DNA of 64,000 nucleotides from positions 1,550,001-1,614,000 of the forward strand of contig JACSVZ010000025.1 of the NCBI GenBank assembly GCA_014706295.1, written 5' to 3'. Shown here one piece after another: positions 30,641 to 41,049 of this stretch (positions are counted from its first letter, which is position 1; the number at the start of each line of letters is the position of its first letter). The DNA comes from Lycocorax pyrrhopterus obiensis. Its lineage: Eukaryota > Chordata > Aves > Passeriformes > Paradisaeidae. The notes under the pieces are model-generated. The model had not been told where the DNA came from. It made no database searches and was given only the letters and a program-made list of their open reading frames with translations. A program made the translations under genes and the position numbers.

Positions 30641-30680
30641 TTGGTGCCCTCGGGATCCTGGCAGCAGGATGGGGATGTGG

Positions 30681-30741
30681 GGGATGGGATGGGATGGGAT
30701 GGGATGGGATGGGATGGGATGGGATGGGATGGGATGGGATG
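30681..30741. repeat. (GGGAT)n pentanucleotide microsatellite, 12 perfect copies
   Basis: An uninterrupted run of GGGAT repeats, likely length-variable. It sits at the left border of the second part of the purine-rich minisatellite and may have arisen from its GGGATG words. Confidence 0.95.
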
Positions 30742-31390
30742 GAGACGTGGGATGCAGGAGGAGGGATGGAGATGTGGGATGCAAAGGCAGAGTTTGGGGT
30801 GCAGGCACAGGACAAGGGATGGTGCAAGGTGCAGGTGTAGGAGGGGGGGAAGGATGCAGGTGCAGATGGAGGATGTGGGATGAAGGCTGCGCAGGCAGGA
30901 TATGGTGCAGATGCAGGATTTGGGATGCAGATCTGGCATGCAAGGATTGGGATGCAGATGCAGGATTTGGGATGTAGATGTGGGATGCAGGATGTAGATG
31001 CAGGATGCAAGGAGTGGGATGCACAGGGCAGGATGTGGAATGAGAGGTTCAGGTGCAGGGCATGGAATGCAGGGCACAGGGTGCAGATGCAGGATTTGGG
31101 ATGCAGATGTGGAATGCAGAATGCAGATGCAGGATGCCTGGCACAGGATGTGGGATGAGGAGTGCACATGCAGGACATGGGGTGAGGGTGCAGATGAAGG
31201 ATTTGGGATGCAGGAGAGCCACAGGATGCTGATCCAGGGGATGGGTGTGGGATGCACAAGTTGGAGGGTGCAGCTCTGGGATAGAAGGAATGGAATGCAG
31301 AACCCAGGCTGCAGGAGTGGGATGCAGGGTGTAGGTGCTGGATTCAGGATGGAGATGTGGGGTGCCAATGAAGGTCCAGGATGGTGATGC
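30742..31390. repeat. Purine-rich minisatellite GGGATGCAGATGCAGGATTT, second block
   Basis: A tandem array related to 28150-30060 but with GGGATGCAGATGCAGGATTT as the commonest unit. The word ATGCAGGATTTGGGATGCAG recurs many times. No coding signal on either strand. Confidence 0.87.
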
Positions 31391-33060
31391 ACCACTTCAA
31401 GCAGGGAAGAATGCTGGAAGCATTTCCCATCTGATTTTTAGGGGAAAATGAGAAAATTTCCCGATAACATCAGCTTTTCAGGGACTGGGAATCCAGTAGG
31501 ACTCCAGAAGCATTTTTATTTTCTGAACTGACTCCATCAGCTCGGTGTCTCCAGGACAGAAATATTCATTTAAAGAAAAAAACCCTAAAGCTGGAGCAAT
31601 TCCATCTGAAGACACCCAAATCCAGCATTTCCCTCCTCTCTTCTTAGCATTTCCCACTGTGGAGGTGCCTGAGGGGCTGGATTTGTTGGATTTTTAACTC
31701 AGGAGATGTTTTAGCTCTCGCAAAAGCATCGCAGCAGCCTCGGGAATGCCGCCACATTAATAAAAGCAAAAATGCAGAGGAGTCTGTTAAGGAAACTCCT
31801 GCAAAAATCCCTTCCAGAAACATCGTGGCCAACATTAGCTCTTGGTCTGAGCTTTTCCCCCATTTTATTTCATCGGGAAAATGAGTTTTGGAGGTCATCA
31901 CATGCCCAGAGGATGGTGCAAGGTGGGTTTTTGCAGCAGGTTTGGCCCCTGGATTCTCCTGTCACTGTCAGGGACGGGTTTTGTGGGCAAAAACCTGGAA
32001 TTTACGGCTTAAAATTGGAATTTTCAGGTTAAAACCTACAACAATCACCCTGAACTGGAGGACTGGCACCGTGGATGCAGCCTGGCAGTGGTGCCAGGGA
32101 CACGGGTGAGGCCCCAGCAGTGCCTCTTGCCTGGCAGGCAGGAGAGGGAGAAAAAATGCTTTAAAAAGGTAAAAAAAAAAAGCTCCAAAGCAGGAGGCTG
32201 AGGTCATTTTCTTGGCGAGGAAGTCGGCTCCTTCCAAATGCCTCCGGGTCGGGTTTAATATCAGCAGAAACATTCTTGGGCAAGGTGGGGAGAAAGCGCT
32301 GCTCTCACCATTGAGAGCAGAACCCTCAAACCCCCAAATGCCCTGAAAAAAAAACCCCAAACACCCTAAAATCCCCAAAATCAGCTCCCCACCCCCCCCC
32401 CCCCACACTGCTCCTTTGGAACCTCCGGGCGTGGAGTAAATGAGCATTGGGGTGGGAGAGGTGTGAAAACAGCTCATGGAGGAGGGGAAAATCCCCCCTG
32501 GGAGCTGAGAACTGAATCTTTAAAGAGGCTTTTGAGCATCATTCGGCCACTGCTGGGATTTTTGGGACGTGGAGGGGAGGAAAGTGAGGGGATCTGGCAG
32601 AGAAAATGCCATTTTCCCCATTGTCCTGGAGAGTTTTATCATCACTTCAATCCCTCCTTGATTCAGCATCATCTCGCCGGGCCCAGCACCCAGCAACAAC
32701 CCCCTGGGGCAAAGAGACCTGCGTGCAAGGAATATCCTTCTGGAAAATACATCAAAAAGGAGGGGGAAAATTAAATAGATTTCATCTGCTGTGCTCTGCT
32801 CATGGGGCTGGCTGAGCAGCTCAGGGGCCTGCCAGCGCCTTGCGCGAGCCCTCGGCCGCCCTGCGGAGCTGTTGTGGCTTTTCCAGGGATTTTACACATT
32901 AGGAGGGGGTGGTTTGACCGTGTTTGTTTTGCTAAACCTCACCAAAACCCAAACCAGAGCTCGGAGGGAGGAGGAGGAGGCGGGAGATGCAAGAAAATGT
33001 TATTAAAAGATAGGGGAAAAACAAAATAAACCAGGAGCTGAAGTGGGAAAATTAGTTTGG
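31391..33060. other. Intergenic, low-repeat stretch, nothing recognised
   Basis: About 1.7 kb of mostly unique sequence with a run of C (about 32391-32404) and several A-runs. Reading frames are short and unrecognised on both strands. No transposon ends were seen. Confidence 0.45.
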
Positions 33061-33064
33061 GATC

Positions 33065-33400
33065 GCAGCAGAGCAGGGGTGTGACAGTGGCAGGGGTGTG
33101 ACAGTGGCAGGGATGTGGCAGTGGCAGGGGTGTGGCAGGGATGTGACAGTGGCAGGGGTGCGGCAGTGGCAGGGGTGTGACAGGGGTGTGGCAGTGGCAG
33201 GGGTGTGACAGTGACAGGGATGTGACAGTGGCAGGGGTGCGGCAGTGGCAGGGGTGTGGCAGTGGCAGGGATGTGGCAGGGATGTGACAGTGGCAGGGAT
33301 GTGGCAGTGGCAGGGATGTGGCAGTGGCAGGGCGTGTGGCAGTGGCAGGGATGTTGTGGGAAGCAGGGATGCTGTGGGAAGCAGGGATGCTGCACCTTGC
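33065..33400. repeat. GGCAGTGGCAGGGRTGTG minisatellite (about 17-18 bp)
   Basis: About 18 copies of GTGGCAGTGGCAGGGGT or its GTGACAGTGGCAGGGAT variant, some lacking the middle CAGTGG. It ends in two copies of a GGGAAGCAGGGATGCTGT unit. Confidence 0.92.
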
Positions 33401-33980
33401 CGGGGATGTGCATCCCACCAAAATCAAGATGGAAAAAGATCCCCCGGGAGAACAAGATTCCCCAGGCAGGACAAGAAGCATCAGGAGGGCTCTGATCCCG
33501 CTGTGAGGGAGGCTGTGAGGCGATGCTCTGGCGTGGAAGGGGATTTTCCTCCGTGCTTGCACATTCCTCCCGTCAGCAATATTTACAAGACGGCACCAGG
33601 AGAAATCCCAGGTCGGCTGGACCAGCTCCCTCCGGGTATCGCCCGGAGCTGCGGCCCCACAGCCCCTTGCTCCTTAATCTTGGGTCTTTCTCCCTGATCC
33701 CTTGGGTTTGTGCTATCTGCACCCCACAGCTGCAACCCCTCCTCTGCTGAAGTCCTGCTCATGACATTCCAGACCAGCCTCTCCCAAAGTTTTCCCCATC
33801 CCAGCACCCAGAGCTTCCCCTTCAGCCTTTCACAGGGACAGGGCTGCTGCAAGGCTGCTGTGGGGTGCAGGGTTTGGGATGGACTCCATGGGGCTGCTCC
33901 ATCTTCAGGCAGTGCTGGGAAGACCCAGCAGCGATGTCCTCTCCTGGAAAAAGGCCCTGGAGGGCCTTGGAACACTTGGG
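33401..33980. other. Intergenic spacer, nothing recognised
   Basis: About 580 bases without tandem structure, between two minisatellites. No gene was recognised. Confidence 0.45.
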
Positions 33981-33984
33981 AAGT

Positions 33985-34550
33985 GTTGCAGGGTGCAGAG
34001 ATGTTTGTGGGATGCAGGGATGCAGCACACAGGGATGTTTATGGGATGCAGCATTCAGGGATGCAGCACACAGGGATGCAGACAATGCACAGGGATGGTT
34101 ATGGGATGCAGCACACAGGGATGCAGCACACAGGGATGTTTATGGGATGCAGCACACAGGGATGCTGGCAATGCAGAGGGATGTTTACGGGACTCAGGGA
34201 TGGTGGCAATGCACAGGGATGTTTGTGGGATGCAGGGATGCAGCACACAGGGATGTTTATGGGATGCAGCATTCAGGGATGCTGGCAATGCACAGGGATG
34301 TTTATGGGATTCAGGCAATGCACAGGGATGTTTGTGGGATGCAGGGATGCAGGCAATGCACAGGGATGTTTACGGGATGCAGGGATGCAGCACACAGGGA
34401 TGTTCATGGGACTCAGGGATGCAGCACACAGGGATGTTTATGGGATGCAGCACAGAGGGATGCTGGCAGCACTCGGGAATGTTTAGGGTGAGTGGGATGT
34501 TCTCAGCACACAGGGATATTTGTGGCACACAGGGATACTTGCAGCACGGG
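33985..34550. repeat. CACAGGGATGTTTATGGGATGCAG minisatellite
   Basis: Tandem units made of CACAGGGATGTTTATGGGATG and CAGCACACAGGGATG or GCAATGCACAGGGATG modules in variable order. The modular shuffling suggests repeated unequal exchange. Forward frames read GMFMGCSTQGCLWDA-like and are artefacts. Confidence 0.92.
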
Positions 34551-35500
34551 GGGGGGGATGCACGAAGCCACTTTACAGGAACCAGCAACACCTGCAGCAG
34601 CTTCTCAGGCCTTCCGTGCCTCAGTTTCCCCTTCCTGAGAGCCAGGGCCGTTGGCTTCTCCGGGCTCAGCCTCACGGGACGCTGCGGCGTGGGGAAACCT
34701 GGCCGTGCCGCGGCCGCCTGGCTGTCGGCTCCGCGCTTGGCCAGCGGCCAGGGCAGCGCTGGGGGCCCACTGCTCGCCAGATGCGATAAGGAAAGGTTTG
34801 GCCGAGGCTGGAAAAAGAGAGAAAAAGAAGAGTAGGGGGGGAAAAAAAAGGGAAAATAAAAAAGCAAAAGCAAAGCAAATTCCTTGGCAAATCAAAGCAA
34901 AATGCTTGCACACGGCCTTGCATGCAGCCATCCGTCTTGATAAGGGGCTCTGGGGAGGAGGAGGAGGAGCAGGAGGAGAAGGAGGCAAGCTGACACTGGG
35001 AACCTGACAGCAATCCCGCTTCATTGCAAAAAACCCATCAGATTTCCCACTGCCGGCCGACAAAGAGCCCAGGCCTGGTGTGCCTCAGTTTCCCCACTGC
35101 ACGCATGCACTGAGGTGTGGCAAAGGGGTTAAAACCGCCTTGGAGGGGTTAAACGGGGCGATTTTCTGCCGGGTTTTATCCAAAACATATGTTTTCGCCA
35201 CTATTCGAGTTATCTGGGATATTTCCTGCGTGTTTGCTCCTATGGCAACCGGCCCAGCATGAAAGACCTTTTTACTGGGCCCGGGGATAAGGAGCAGCCA
35301 TATGGTGTCAATTTTGAAGGCGCTCCATCCCCTCCACCCGTCTCCGGTTCTCCCTCCACCACGGTCTTGGCCCCTCCAGAGGTGTCCACCACGAGCCAGG
35401 TCCAGCTGGGGTCGGGAATGGGCACTGTCAGCGAGGTGAGGTGGTGGGTTGGGTTTGGGGAGCTCAGATAAGGTGGGGATGGGCTGCAGGAGTGGCCTGA
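34551..35500. other. Intergenic, nothing coding recognised
   Basis: About 950 bases, partly CpG-rich at about 34660-34760 and then A-rich (about 34800-34900). It is not tandemly repetitive. No exon or RNA gene was recognised. Confidence 0.45.
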
Positions 35501-35504
35501 GGTC

Positions 35505-36175
35505 CTGTGGGATCCTTCAGGAGATAGGGATGGAGATAAGGTACCCACAACGCTGATCTGGGATCCTCCAGGAGATAGGGATGGAGATAAGGTACCCACA
35601 ACGCTGATCTGGGATCCAGTAGGAAGATAAGGATGGAGATAAGGTACCCACAACGCTGATCTGGGATCCAGTAGGAAGATAAGGATGGAGATAAGGTACC
35701 CACAACGCTGATCTGGGATCCAGCAGGAGATAGGGATGGAGATAAGGTACCCACAATGCTGATCTGGGATCCAGTAGGAAGATAAGGATGGAGACAAGGT
35801 ACCCACAATGCTGATCTGGGATCCAGCAGGAAGATAAGGATGGAGATAAGGTACCCACAATGCTGATCTGGGATCCTTCAGGAGATAGGGATGGAGATAA
35901 GGTACCCACAATGCTGATCTGGGATCCAGTAGGAAGATAAGGATGGAGATAAGGTACCCACAATGCTGATCTGGGATCCTCCAGGAAGACAAGGATGGAG
36001 ATAAGGTACCCACAATGCTGATCTGGGATCCTCCAGGAAGACAAGGATGGAGATAAGGTACCCACAATGCTGATCTGGGATCCTCCAGGAGATAGGGATG
36101 GAGATAAGGTACCCACAATGCTGATCTGGGATCCAGCAGGAAGATAAGGATGCAGACAAGGTACCTGCAACACCG
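35505..36175. repeat. 51-52 bp tandem array, 13 copies, carrying GATA-factor motifs
   Basis: Each unit reads GGTACCCACAAYGCTGATC, TGGGATCC(A/T), then a module of GAAGATAAGG or GAGATAGGG type, then ATGGAGATAA joining the next GGTACC. GGTACC (KpnI) marks lie at 35540, 35591, 35643, 35695 and so on, 51 or 52 bp apart, to the last copy near 36160. Copies are almost identical. By count about 17 exact AGATAAGG words occur, the WGATAR consensus. A minus-strand frame of about 340 codons (CGYLISILIFLLDPRSALW-like) follows from the 51-bp copies. Confidence 0.95.
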
Positions 36176-36985
36176 AGGTCCATCCAGAGAGAAGGCTGAG
36201 GAGAAGCTGCCTGAATTGTGGGCCCAAGGTCTGTCCAGGAGACCAGGTTGGAGACAGCCTCCAGCGAGGCTCATTCCAGCTTGGCCTGGGGCATGCAGGT
36301 GCTGGGGAGGCCATGGGACCTCTTATCACCCTCAGAAGCCTCTACAGGGGTGAGGGGAGGTCTGTCCCACCCCAGCAGTCTGGGTTCTTCTCGGAGATAA
36401 CCCCAATGCCCTGGGAAATCCAACAATCACTGCACAGGGAGGTTCTTTGCTCCTCTCTAAAGACTGAGGCAATTTTTGAACCAGGTGCCAAAGCGGCTCC
36501 ATGGAGTTAAATGACAAAAATACAGGAAAATGAGGCAAAACCACCCTCTAGTCTGCTGAAAAAAAAAAATTAAAGTAAAAAAAGTATTTCCTAATAATTC
36601 TAATTTTCTTTTTTTGCCACAGGGTGTTTGCTGCAGGGGAGATGATAAAGCTGGACAGGACCAGGCACGGCGTGGGACAGGGGATTTTGGGAATGATTCA
36701 CTCCCAAAGTCTCCCGCAGAGGTATTTCTGATGAAAAAAAAAAGCCAAAATAGATTAGTTGGGGCTTTTTAAGAAAAAAAGAGATTTTACAGAAGGGATC
36801 CTTCCCACCAACTTCACCAATTTTCTTTTCAATAAGGAAAAAGAAGCCTTTCGGCCAAAAAAATCCTTTGCTATGAAAACATGTTTGGGTCAAAAAGCCA
36901 CTTTCCACTGGGGGCAAAACAAACCAACAAAACCCCCCTGCCCAAAGCATGGGTCAGCAAAGCTCACAGGGAGATAGGGCTTCTT
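36176..36985. other. Intergenic, nothing recognised
   Basis: About 800 bases with several short A-runs. No gene, transposon or tandem repeat was identified. Confidence 0.45.
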
Positions 36986-36989
36986 TAGA

Positions 36990-37200
36990 GGCAACATCTC
37001 TCCTCCTCTTTCTACTTCTCCTCCTCTTCCTTTCCTTCTCTGCTTCTTCCATTCCTCCTCATCCTTTAGTCCTTCTCCTTTTCCTCCTTCTCTATTTTTC
37101 TCCTCCTCCTCCTCTTTCCCTCTCCTGTTGTCTCGTCTCTTCTATCCTCATCATGTTCATCTTGTCTCTTCTCACCTTTTCATCTTCATCTTCTCTTCCC
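36990..37200. repeat. Polypyrimidine tract (CTCCTCCTCTTTC type)
   Basis: About 210 bases almost without purines on the + strand: CTCCTCCTCTTTCTACTTCT, TTCCTTCTCTGCTTCTTCC and similar. It is a mixed CTC/CTT microsatellite with marked strand asymmetry. Confidence 0.85.
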
Positions 37201-37489
37201 AGGTGATGTTTCCACGTGTGCTCCACCCCAACACCCCTCCAGCCTTTGTGCCCTGCTCCTGATCCACTCCCCTGGAGCGGAAATCCTGAGATTCCCCACT
37301 CACACGTTGCCTGCCACGCTGCACAGCACATTCAGCAACTGATGCCACCCAATGCCACCTGCACTGCCAAGGGTGGGGGCACCAGGCTGGCACCTGCTGT
37401 CCCCTTCCCAAAAAGGACCCGCAAATCTTCCCTCGATGGAGATCATCGGATGCTGAAGGGCATTGGGGTGTCGGGCTCGCCCCGGGGAG

Positions 37490-37810
37490 AGAAATGGGGA
37501 CTGGGACAAGAGACATGGGACTGGGACAAGGCACCTGCTGGGGTCTGGGCTGGGGTGATGGGACCAGGACAAGGTGACAGGGACTGGGATGTGATGACGG
37601 GGACAGGGACAGATGATGGGGACGAGGATGGGATGATAGGACCTGGACAAGGCTCTTGCTGGGGGCAGGAGAACGGGGACGGGAAGGAGGTGCCTGCCAG
37701 GGGATGAGATGATGAGAACCTGGACAAGGAACCTGCTGAGGACGTGGAGATGGGATCTGGGATGAGGTACAGGGACAGAAGCAAAGGGACCACGACAAGG
37801 AACCCAGTGG
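37490..37810. repeat. Degenerate GGGACTGGGACAAGG repeat
   Basis: Loosely periodic GGGAC(T/A)GGGAC, GACAAGG and GATGATGGG words, too diverged to fix a unit length. No coding signal. Confidence 0.5.
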
Positions 37811-37949
37811 AGCCCAGCATGGCCTGACAGCAACCAGACCACGGCGATGGGGAGCATCTCCCAGCCTCAGCCTCTCCACCCTGGCCCTGAGCTCTGCAGC
37901 CAAACCCGCAGCAGTGGAGGCGAGTACAGGGGTCCCCACCTCGCTCACC

Positions 37950-38180
37950 CCAACACCGCGGCGGCGGAGCCGATCGGCTCCCGCGGGGACGGGAGCGCCG
38001 AGGGCCGGAGCGCGGGGAGCTGCCGGCTCAATGCCGGGGCCTCACTCCCACGAGCGGATGAAAGGCTCCCTGTCCAAGCGGCATTAGACGCGCTGCGAAG
38101 GCTCATTCCCGATCGGTCACGCTCCGAGGCGCAGCTGCAAAACCCCCTCCGGGAGCCCGGGATGCTCCGGGGGCTTTGTT
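37950..38180. other. Second orphan CpG-rich patch, no gene recognised
   Basis: CpG-rich sequence (CGCGGCGGCGGAGCCGATCG and neighbours) away from any recognised exon. No domain is seen in its frames. Confidence 0.35.
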
Positions 38181-38479
38181 CGGAGCAGCCCCGCTTCCCG
38201 GGGAACCGTGACAAGACGATGGGATTACGGGGCAGGAGAAATAAAATAAAATAAAACCCAACCTCGCTGGGACCGCGCTGGCTGGGCAGAAAAACAAAGG
38301 GGACCCTCAAGTTCCCTCGTGCTCCTGCCAGGAACGATGGCCCCACCTGGGGGGGGGAGAAGGGGCACGGAGAGGGCTGGAGAATCCCCAAAGAGGGAGG
38401 TGAGAGAGCTTTTTTGCTCCCAAATTTTGCTCCCATTTCTGCTCCCAAATCCTGAGCAAGCAAGGAAAAGGAGGAAAAA

Positions 38480-38920
38480 CTTGCAAGGAAGCAAACCTTA
38501 TGAGGAGGGGAAACCCTGCATGGAGGAAAACCTTGTGAGGAAGGAAACTTCACAAGGAGGAAAACTTGCGAGGAGGTAAAGCCTTGAAAAGGAAACCTCC
38601 AAGGGAGAAAACCTTGCAAAGAGGAAAACTTTACATGGAGGATAAACTTTGGGTGGGGGAAAAATATCGCAAAGAAGGGAGATCTTGCAAGGAAATAAAA
38701 CCTTGCAATAAGGAGAGCCTTAGGCAAGGAAGGAGATCTTGCAAGGAAGAAAATACTTGAAGGTGGAAATCATTTCAAGGAAGGAAAAACTTCCGATGTA
38801 GGAAAAGCTTCCTACAGAGGAAAATTTTACAAGAAGGAAAACCTTCGTAAAGGAAGGAAATCTTGCATGAAGGAAAACCTTGAAGGAGGAAAACCTTCCA
38901 AGGAAGGAAAGCTCACAGGT
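38480..38920. repeat. GGAGGAAAACCTTGCAA minisatellite (about 15-20 bp)
   Basis: About 25 diverged copies of GGAGGAAAACCTTGCAAGGA and variants such as GAAGGAAATCTTGCA. One strand is purine-rich, broken regularly by CCTTGC. Lys/Glu-rich frames on the + strand are artefacts. Confidence 0.88.
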
Positions 38921-39039
38921 TTGGATGAGGCGAGCAGGTTGAAGCGAGCGGTTCTGCACCTTCCCTCTGGGAGCAGCCCGATCCTTCCTGGCACAGGGCC
39001 CGGCACGGTTTGGCTGAAGTTAATTGGGTTAGTGAGCGG

Positions 39040-39205
39040 CTAAAGGGCGTAGCTTGTCCGGGCGCCTGCTCCCTAATGAGCATCTCATTTGAATCTATGC
39101 AAAATAGCAGGGAGCATGGAGACATGCTAATTAAAGTGATTGCCGTTCGCTAATTAAGCAGCAATTCTCCTGCCCAAGAGGGTATTCTCATGCAAATGCG
39201 CTCAA
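39040..39205. promoter_or_regulatory. Candidate enhancer with paired TAATTAA and octamer motifs
   Basis: A unique, non-repetitive segment about 2.2 kb upstream of the CDON CpG island. It has TAATTAA at 39128 and 39151, a spacing of 23 bp, CTAATGAG at about 39073, ATGCAAAA at 39097 and the octamer ATGCAAAT at 39190-39197. This density of homeodomain and POU words in a sequence with no repeat character is typical of vertebrate developmental enhancers. Function is inferred only. Confidence 0.4.
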
Positions 39206-39671
39206 GGAGGGGAAAACATCGCCCCAAAAATTGTACTGGGAGAAATCGCAATTTGGCACCGCCCCTGGTCTGCAAAACACCTTCATTATGATCCTCATTT
39301 TGAGTATTTTTATCCCAAAAAACCAGACTTGGCCGTCCCTCCTGTGCTGAGAACAATCCTGAAGCCCTCATCTTTTCCAGTGGCTGCCATAAATCAAGTC
39401 ATTTAACTCCTCAGCCATGCCAACCCCGATTTTGTTTTATTTTGGGGTGTTTTCTTCAGATTATGGGATTTTTAATCTTCTGAGGATTTTTCTACTCTTC
39501 ATTTTATTTCTTTTTTTCTCCCCTTTCACACTTGTGGAAATAATTACGTCCTACAGGAAACCTCCTGAGGGATAAAATTAGGGCTGGTAAACACAGGGTA
39601 GTGCAGCATTTTGGTCTCACAGGTTTGTCCGAAAACCAAGAAATTTTATTTCAAGTCTAGGGGTTTTTTTT

Positions 39672-39685
39672 GGGGGGGGGGGGGG
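39672..39685 (+). repeat. Run of 14 G
   Basis: A homopolymer of 14 G after an eight-T run. It is prone to length error in sequencing and can form G-quadruplex-like structures. Confidence 0.9.
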
Positions 39686-40224
39686 CGTGTGTTAAAGCTT
39701 ATTTTTCCTGTATTTTTAAACATAGCAACTGTGTTTCTTGCAGTCTGCTCCATGTGGTGCTGAAGCCTTTCCAGGTGAAACTCTGCTTGGGATAAATCCC
39801 TTTCCAGCTACCATGTGTGGATGCGACCAAAATACAGCAAATTCCACAAAAAAAAGGCATGTTGGGCATATTTTGGGTGCATTTGGGTTCTTTTGGGAGG
39901 GGTCAATTGTTTGGGCACAGGATGAGCCCTTGATAAAGCCCCTTTTTGCTATTTTTAGCGCAAGTAGGGGGTTCTTGGTGGCGTCATCTGAGGAAAGATG
40001 ATGCATGGAGCATGTGTGGTGTGGGGGCATTTCCCAGCCCTTTGGAAAAAGCGAGAGCCACTCCCCCGCTTCAGCGACACTCTGAACCTACAACTGCTTG
40101 CAGGAGAGTCGGAGCGGGAGCCGTGGGCTCTCCGGCGTGGAAATGAGCGGGCCGGGCACGGGATGACCCCTACACTAGCAGAGGGGGAGGCTCCCGGGAG
40201 GCTCCGCAGGCGACCCGCGGCGCG

Positions 40225-40530
40225 GTGCTCAGGTGCGCTCGGATGGGTGCCCAGCTGAGCAGGGTGCCCGGCTGTGCGGGTGACTGTCACACAGGCGCGG
40301 TGGGTGGCAGGGCCGTGTGGGTGCAGGAGCGCACGGGTGCGCAGGTGTGCGGCTCTGCGGGTGCCGGTCCGTGCCTGCGCGGCTCCGCAAGCGCCTGGTG
40401 CCGTGGGAGCACAGGCGAGCGGCTGCTCGGCTGCGCGGTACCCGGTCACAGGCGGGCACACCGGCTGGTTGGGTGCCCGGTCCCTGCGTCCCCTGTCCCG
40501 TGGGTGCCCAGGTGCACCTGCTATTTGGGT
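40225..40530. repeat. Degenerate GTGCCCGG / GGGTGC G-rich repeat upstream of CDON
   Basis: Loosely periodic short words (GGGTGCCCGG, GGTGCGCGGG) leading into the regular 54-bp array. Probably its diverged outskirts. Confidence 0.5.
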
Positions 40531-40534
40531 GCGC

Positions 40535-41040
40535 GGGTCCCGGCTCACACGGATACCCGGTCCCGGCGGTTCGGGGGTGCGGTCCCGCGGGTCCCGGCTC
40601 ACACGGATGACCGGTCCCGGCGGTTCGGGGGTGCGGTCCCGCGGGTCCCGGCTCACACGGATACCCGGTCCCGGCGGTTCGGGGGTGCGGTCCCGCGGGT
40701 CCCGGCTCACACGGATGACCGGTCCCGGCGGTTCGGGGGTGCGGTCCCGCGGGTCCCGGCTCACACGGATACCCGGTCCCGGCGGTTCGGGGGTGCGGTC
40801 CCGCGGGTCCCGGGTCACACGGATGCCCGGTGCCGGCGGCTCGGGGCCGCGGTCCCGCGGGTCCCGGGTCACACGGATGCCCGGTGCCGGCGGCTCGGGG
40901 CCGCGGTCCCGCGGGTCCCGGGTCACACGGATGCCCGGTGCCGGCGGCTCGGGGCCGCGGTCCCGCGGGTCCCGGGTCACACGGATGCCCGGTGCCGGCG
41001 GCTCGGGGCCGCGGTCCCGCGGGTCCCGGCGGTTCGGGAG
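40535..41040. repeat. 54-bp CpG-rich tandem array, about nine copies, at CDON promoter
   Basis: The unit contains GGTTCGGGGGTGCGGTCCCG, CGGGTCCCGGCTCACACGGA and TACCCGGTCCCGGC, 54 bp in total. In the left half, copies alternate GATACCCGG and GATGACCGG, showing a 108-bp higher-order unit. In the right half a variant (GATGCCCGGTGCCGGCGGCT) is repeated four times. Since 54 is a multiple of three, all six frames are open and give 18-residue repeats (SRGSRLTRIPGPGGSGVR); this is arithmetic, not evidence of coding. Confidence 0.95.
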
Positions 41041-41049
41041 CGCGGTCTC

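Noticed and set aside
30681..30741. (GGGAT)n considered as interstitial telomere repeat
   Set aside because: The vertebrate telomere repeat is TTAGGG; the unit here is a pentamer and is not derived from it.
29636..31395. Minus-strand frames up to 269 codons rich in His, Pro, Cys and Ser
   Set aside because: These are translations of the purine-rich minisatellite; the same peptide theme appears in different frames and no start or splice structure supports a gene.
28150..34550. Direct-repeat arrays examined as possible CRISPR-like arrays
   Set aside because: Units are contiguous and diverged, without unique spacers or associated genes, in a vertebrate genome. Ordinary minisatellites.
35240..36329. 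Minus-strand 270-344 codon frames with LISILIFLLDPRSALW-like repeats that look like membrane segments
   Set aside because: The hydrophobic look comes from the 51-bp (17-codon) repeat unit. Copies of 52 bp break the frame and the motif continues in another frame.
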